Shown here: in pieces, positions 59,360 through 64,000 of the stretch
Position numbering within the stretch: position 1 is the first letter of the stretch
How the letters are laid out: every line of letters begins with the position of its first letter
Assembly: GCA_029931535.1 (NCBI GenBank)
Contig: JAQPZY010001659.1
Location: 4,842,001-4,906,000 of the forward strand
Direction: 5' to 3'
Length of the DNA: 64,000 nucleotides
DNA from: Margaritifera margaritifera
Lineage: Eukaryota; Mollusca; Bivalvia; Unionida; Margaritiferidae
The notes under the pieces: model-generated
What the model saw: the letters and a program-made list of their open reading frames with translations, nothing else
The model's database searches: none
Told to the model about the DNA's origin: nothing
Program-made: the position numbers and the translations under genes

Positions 59360-60439
59360 CTGAAAAAGATAAATTATCATAGTAAAAGTACTGGAAATAA
59401 TGTCTTTAAATAATCTGCTTAAAATGATTATGACACCCCTTAACCATGACCATGTCCTGATAAATTACATCTATATGTGAAAAAATCCAAGGACGACAAT
59501 AGCAGATAAAGCTACTGAACAAAAAATCCAACAAATTAAACTACGGTAGATCTGCCAGTAAGTGCATGCCTTTTAATACCTCCCACAAGATATGAAGTGC
59601 AGATTCAATTTTAAAGCAAAAATGGGGAGATAACTCTAAAGGTACAAATCTGACTGCTGAATTTTGGGACATGCTCTTTTCATGATACAAATGGCGACAA
59701 AGTTTCAAGAAATTATCTCAAATGGTTCTGGAGATATTAACTGGACAAGAGTGCGACAGATAGATGGACACAATTATTAATAAAAATGGGGATAACTCTG
59801 ATCAGACAGACTCCTTATTTTACAAACATGTAATAGTCGGACAGGCAAGATGACTCCAGTATACCCAACCTAAACTACATTTGTGGGAGGTATAACAAAG
59901 AATCAAATATATGAACAAAGGGAAATCAATAGTAACCATTCCACATAACAAATGAACAAATGAAGTAAAATAAGTTTAGTGTGCTGTGGAGAAAATATGT
60001 AATTATATTAGTAGTAGAAAATAAGTATACAATGTAATTGTGTAGCAAGAAATTGTGCCCCCCACCCCACCCCTAAAAAAAGTTGTTTGATGGGAGTTTT
60101 GGGCCTCCACTGGGTCTGCCCCCCACCCCCCGCAGTTGCAGGGGTTGTTTGGGTGGCTGCTATGCCACCGATACAATGATAACTGAAGTAGCATAACATC
60201 TTTTACACAGCTAATTTTAAAAAAAATAAAGTTGTATAATTTATCAATGAAATTCAATAGTAAGCAACTGTTGTCTAGTAAAGAGCGTAATGTCACTAGG
60301 CAAATATCGACTTAGGAAGGATAAAAGTCATTTCAAATATGTACACAATTTCCTTCCAGTTATGAAACCACCTGAATAAATTCTTGTGGTTTCCTATTTG
60401 CACTACTGGTAATGTTTCTTTCACAGAATAGAAATAGAA

Positions 60440-60572
60440 TTTGGTGTTAAGGCTACCTTTTTTTTTTTTTTAAATGCCTTTATGTGTAAACGTTATGTTG
60501 TAAAGCGCTTGGAGCTTTTTAAAAGAATAAGCGCTCTATTAAGTCATTATTATTATTATTATAATTATTATA
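60440..60572 (+). mobile_element. L2-type LINE or SINE 3' tail
   Basis: TTGTAAAGCGCTTGGAGC, then GAATAAGCGCTCTATTAAGT and (CATTATTATT)-type tail. The same motif order ends the LINE relic at 17021-17110, so this is probably a 5'-truncated insertion of that LINE, or of a SINE using its tail. Confidence 0.7.
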
Positions 60573-61090
60573 AAAGCTTTCTGGTAGCATGTACATCCAA
60601 AGTTCTACTCTATTTTATTTGCCATTGATTAATCTGTACATGATACATTATGATTAAGCCAACTTCTGCAACTCCAAAGTGCAATAAATACTTTGGCAAA
60701 TGTAATTTATTGTTTGAACTAAAAAAAAAATTCCCATGAATTATCTTCTATATCTAATGTATTTATGAAATGCATATAATATTAGCATATAATATTATTA
60801 ACATAGACATGCAGAACCATATTAATATCTTTCACCCACTACATACTATTATCACATGACTGATCATTTGGATAATTACCTGGATGGCAAATAAACAGAG
60901 TTGAGCTGAGAGATATTTATTTGCTTATTATTAGTGAAACCAATTAAATCTGTCAAATCTCTTATGCGTGTGAATGATGCTTAAATTTTTAATCTGACAT
61001 TATGATAATAAATATGCAAAACTTGATGCAGTTTTTTTTATTTATTCTCCACAGCTTCCAGAGTCAGCAGCATGATGTTTTGTATTTGTT

Positions 61091-61219
61091 TTTGTTGGTT
61101 TTAATGGCACTTTTAACACATTATTCGCTATATCATGTGACGAAATGGGACCTAATAGAATCAAACCCATGACCCTTGGATTTTAAGTCTGACGCTCTAC
61201 CAACTGAGCTACCACGGCA
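61091..61219 (-). mobile_element. tRNA-derived SINE (type 1), internally shortened
   Basis: On the minus strand: GCCGTGGTAGCTCAGTTGGT + AGAGCGTC (A box), TTAAAATCCAAGGGTCATGG, B box GGTTTGATTCTA, then at once AGGTCCCATTTCGTCACATG and AAAAGTGCCATTAAAACCAA. The CCAGGCCAGCC..GGCACTT body block is missing compared with the copy at 28341. The tRNA-like head is good, but the 3' part shows it is a SINE. Confidence 0.85.
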
Positions 61220-61325
61220 TATGATCTGGTGGGCTGACTGTAACAGGCCTAATTCCTGCTTTTGCTAAGTCCATATGTTTGCACATATTGGTGTCATGAA
61301 CAAGTTGTCGTTTTGCCTACCTATG

Positions 61326-61573
61326 CCAAGCAATATTATAGAAGCCTGATTAGAAGGCCTTGGCTATATTATGCTCTATGTATGATGCCAAGCAATATTA
61401 TAGAAGCCTGATTAGAAGGCCTTGGCTATATTATGCTCTATGCATGATGCCAAGCAATATTATAGAAGCCTGATTAGAAGGCCTTGGCTATATTATGCTC
61501 TATGTATGATGCCAAGCAATATTATAGAAGCCTGATTAGAAGATCTTGGCTATATTATGCTCTAGGTATGATG
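61326..61573. repeat. Minisatellite, 62-bp unit, 4 near-identical copies
   Basis: The unit is GCCAAGCAATATTATAGAAG, CCTGATTAGAAGGCCTTGGC, TATATTATGCTCTATGTATG, AT. Copies start at 61326, 61388, 61450 and 61512. Only a few bases differ, so the array is young. It sits directly beside the MITE at 61588. Confidence 0.95.
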
Positions 61574-61587
61574 CCTATATATACGTA

Positions 61588-61794
61588 CCGTATATAATCC
61601 GGGTCCAAATGCAAACAACATAGACCCTGATCTGCCGTCACATAATGCGCTGGCAGATCAGGGTCTATGTTGTTTGTTTTACTGATTAGTCCTTACAAAC
61701 TGCATAGACCCAGACCTGCTGGTACATTATGCGATGGCAGATCTGGATCTATGCAGTTTGCAGTTGATATCTGATTGTACACAAGTATATACTG
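61588..61794. mobile_element. Double-hairpin TA-target MITE, well-preserved
   Basis: TA-flanked. The left end is shortened (CCGTATATAATCCGGGTCC) and the right end is TGTACACAAGTATATACTG. Hairpin 1 has perfect arms (AACAACATAGACCCTGATCT / AGATCAGGGTCTATGTTGTT) around GCCGTCACATAATGCGCTGGC. Hairpin 2 is AACTGCATAGACCCAGACCT / AGATCTGGATCTATGCAGTT. Confidence 0.9.
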
Positions 61795-62699
61795 TAGTCA
61801 AAACTATCTGACTCTGAGTTTGGCTGTCATACAGTGCTTTGCATGGTACAATGGCCCTCTATCCTCCAAGTGTAAAGCAAAAGTTTGCAAAATACGAAAG
61901 TAAAAAAAGTTGAATTTTCGTGTTTACTTTCATCACAGAGGTATATAGAGCATGATATCCCATATTAGTATGTATTGTGAACTACTTAAAAGTTGCACTG
62001 CAGTTCCAAACAATTTCTGTTCTGAGTTACTTCCCATCTGCATTGCTCTTGATTGTGAGAGTTCTATTTTGAGATAACCCCCCATAAAGCTTGTCTACCA
62101 TGCTGTGTTCTGACTTGCTATTTGGTGTGACTGACTAACAAGCTACATGAAGGTGGCTCTAAACAGCTCTTTCTTTTGTGGCAGGTCAAACATGGGTCAG
62201 ATTTCTAAGCAGGTTCTGCTGGGATTGTTTACATTTGAAGTGCTGCCCCATGTTTCAGGTTGCACATTGATATAATTGTGTCTTGATAGATATCCCACTG
62301 ATAAACCAAAACCACAATCCAGATACAACACATTTACTGGGTATCCAACTTTACAGGCCCTTTCATCATGCAGACAAATGGAAGACTGTATAACATAACT
62401 TAATGAATAATGCCACCTGCATCAAATTTCAAATGGGATATTACAATGGTATTTTAAAAATGTATCTGCCACAAGTAACTCCAGCACAAAAAAGATTCAA
62501 TGTGGTACCCTGTCTTTGGATTCTAATTACTGATAAATCTTGAGAAGTCAAATAATTTTAAACCTTTTCATAAAAAAAAAAAACAAAAAAAAACATGCAT
62601 ACACACTAACTAGTGTATGAAAGAATGCAACTTATATTAACTTACTTATATTAACTTAAAGTGGCAATGATTGCTAAACAGCTTATAACATGCTTTCCA

Positions 62700-62895
62700 T
62701 GTAAGGCACAGTGGCCATGTGTTTAACATACTGGACTCTTTACCAAATGAGTGTAGATTCGAATCCTACCATGAGATCAGCCCAGGTCAGCTACTGTGGT
62801 GTGCCCTTAGGCAAGGCACTTACTTCACTCTAATTGCCATGGCACTAAATAACCTAGTTGTGTTGCTGTGCTATAAAATACCAAACCAAATCCAA
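62700..62895 (+). mobile_element. tRNA-type SINE (type 2)
   Basis: Head GGCACAGTGGCCATGTGTTT, B box GATTCGAATCCTA, body CAGCCCAGGTCAGCTACTGT, GGTGTGCCCTTAGGCAAGGC + ACTTACTTCACTC, TAATTGCCATGGCACTAAAT + AACC, tail GTGCTATAAAATACCAAACC + AAATCC. Confidence 0.87.
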
Positions 62896-63114
62896 GTTCT
62901 GTGCAAAAAATGTGTTTTCTTGCATGTAAATAGATATAAAGTTGAATAATTTTTCAAAACCATGCCTGCCTAGTATTGCAGTAAAGGTCAACATTAAATG
63001 TGTCCAAAATGGAGAAAAAGAATTTCAAGCTTGGGTATCGATATGAAAAATCTGAAATTTATATGCAAAACAGTTTAAGATTTTGAAATGCATGCATTGT
63101 CACTTAAACAAAAA

Positions 63115-63360
63115 AACATCATGGGTGGATCCAGGAATATCGTTTAGGGGGGGTGTAAACAAGAAAGCATGGGGTCTGTGGAATGGAACCTCATGTAGGG
63201 ACCTAGGGATCAAAGCCCCCCTTCCCTGCTTCGGCATTTTAAGCATTTCTTGGGCATAATTTTAACTATCTAACTGTAAAGAAAACTTACTATAGGAAAC
63301 ATTTCATGCTCATTTGGAGGGGGGGGGGGAGAGGAAGCACCACGGGGAGCCCCTGAACAT
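63115..63360. repeat. Possible GTGGATCCAGGA-type dispersed repeat
   Basis: Starts GGGTGGATCCAGGAATATCG, a G run, and later AAGCCCCCCTTCCC and a second G run. The ends are not clear inverted repeats. Its likeness to common invertebrate dispersed repeats is from memory only. Confidence 0.3.
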
Positions 63361-64000
63361 GACCCATTCAAATCAAACTCTTGGCAAATCCTTAGTAATA
63401 TCTTACTCTAGAACTCTTTTAACACTTCTACATTAGAAAGGTACCTTATTAGTTGTGTCTGCTCTACAAATAAGGCTTGTCAAAAATGTGAGAATATTGG
63501 AAGAAAAAAAAAGGAAACTAGTCATCGCCTGTGATTGATCGACTCCAAGTCTTTCTAGCATGGTGGCTAATAATATTGAAAAGTAAGCATATGCATTTCC
63601 AGTCCTAAGCAGAAGGAAGTTCATTTCTGATAGATGGAAACCTATAAAAGTCACAACCTTGTTTCAAAGAAATAAATTACTTCTGATTGATACATTTCAA
63701 TATCAATAGCAATATCACATTATAAGTTGAGTAATTCATCATGAATGAAGAATGCACCATCTCTTTTATTTTATTACTAGCTAGACAACTAAGTCAGATC
63801 CGAGAGATTGAGAGAGAAGCAAGTCAACATGGTAAATGACAAGAAAGCTGCAGTAGTGCAATGCAGAATTCCCACCTACACAGAGACTGGCAGGAAGAAA
63901 AATGCAACACACCAATGTGAAAATGAAAATGAAGCCAAGTCACAGGAGTGCAAAATACATGCCTCCCTCATGTTTTTAAATCTACATTTTTCACTACTGT

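Larger units (their letters stand above)
59360..64000 (-). other. ZMIZ1: ZMIZ-like intron, 3' part (upstream of first exon seen)
   Basis: This sequence precedes the acceptor at 59360-59362 in transcription. I looked for the previous ZMIZ exon (RDKFTPKSA-like end followed by a donor on the minus strand) and found none, so it lies beyond 64000. Besides the elements listed, 59400-60430, 60580-61080, 61800-62690, 62900-63110 and 63370-64000 show nothing I can name. A C/G-rich patch at 60055-60160 encodes only short false frames. Confidence 0.75.

Noticed and set aside
61155..61219. tRNA gene on the minus strand
   Set aside because: A and B boxes are good, but the 3' side continues into the SINE body and the tail GTGCCATTAAAACCAA, without a 3' acceptor stem.

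Overview
The window is eukaryotic (metazoan) genomic DNA. It is AT-rich, almost free of long open frames, has spliced exons with GT-AG borders, and is full of short interspersed repeats. The mix of tRNA-type SINEs, an L2/CR1-type LINE end, internally tandem elements that finish in short GACGGAC/GACAGAC-type tails, and abundant MITEs suggests a marine lophotrochozoan, most likely a mollusc. This is inference from repeat style; no species can be named.

One host gene is recognisable. It lies on the minus strand and runs through the whole window: the orthologue of ZMIZ1/ZMIZ2 (PIAS-like zinc finger MIZ coregulators; Drosophila tonalli). Three consecutive coding exons are present, in transcript order 59359-59230, 6849-6574 and 1927-1675. 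Their splice phases fit exactly (2, 2, then 0) and together they encode about 219 residues. These cover the end of the N-terminal domain ([19 protein letters not shown]), the SLSVVTTVWG motif and the Ala/Thr plus Gln low-complexity tract. The start codon and earlier exons lie above 64000. The Pro-rich region, the MIZ zinc finger and the stop lie below position 1.

The first intron in the window is 52.4 kb (6850-59229) and holds nearly everything else. It contains DNA transposon relics: a mariner DD34D fragment, a pogo-like element with a hAT element nested in it, a hAT C-terminal relic, a 647-bp foldback element with a perfect 8-bp target duplication, and a 146-bp hAT-type MITE. It also contains SINEs of at least three types, an L2/CR1 LINE 3' end, many minisatellites, and four internally tandem elements with a shared design, plus fragments. 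The 4.6-kb second intron (1928-6573) carries a decayed piggyBac transposase.

The most striking structure is a roughly 215-bp MITE with two large hairpins, present about thirteen times in 64 kb. One copy sits inside a duplicated SINE segment, so the empty site is also in the window; it shows insertion at TA. A second theme is SINEs whose internal segments have expanded into tandem arrays (near 25 kb, 30 kb and 33.5 kb). I see no second host gene, no true tRNA or rRNA gene, and no CRISPR.
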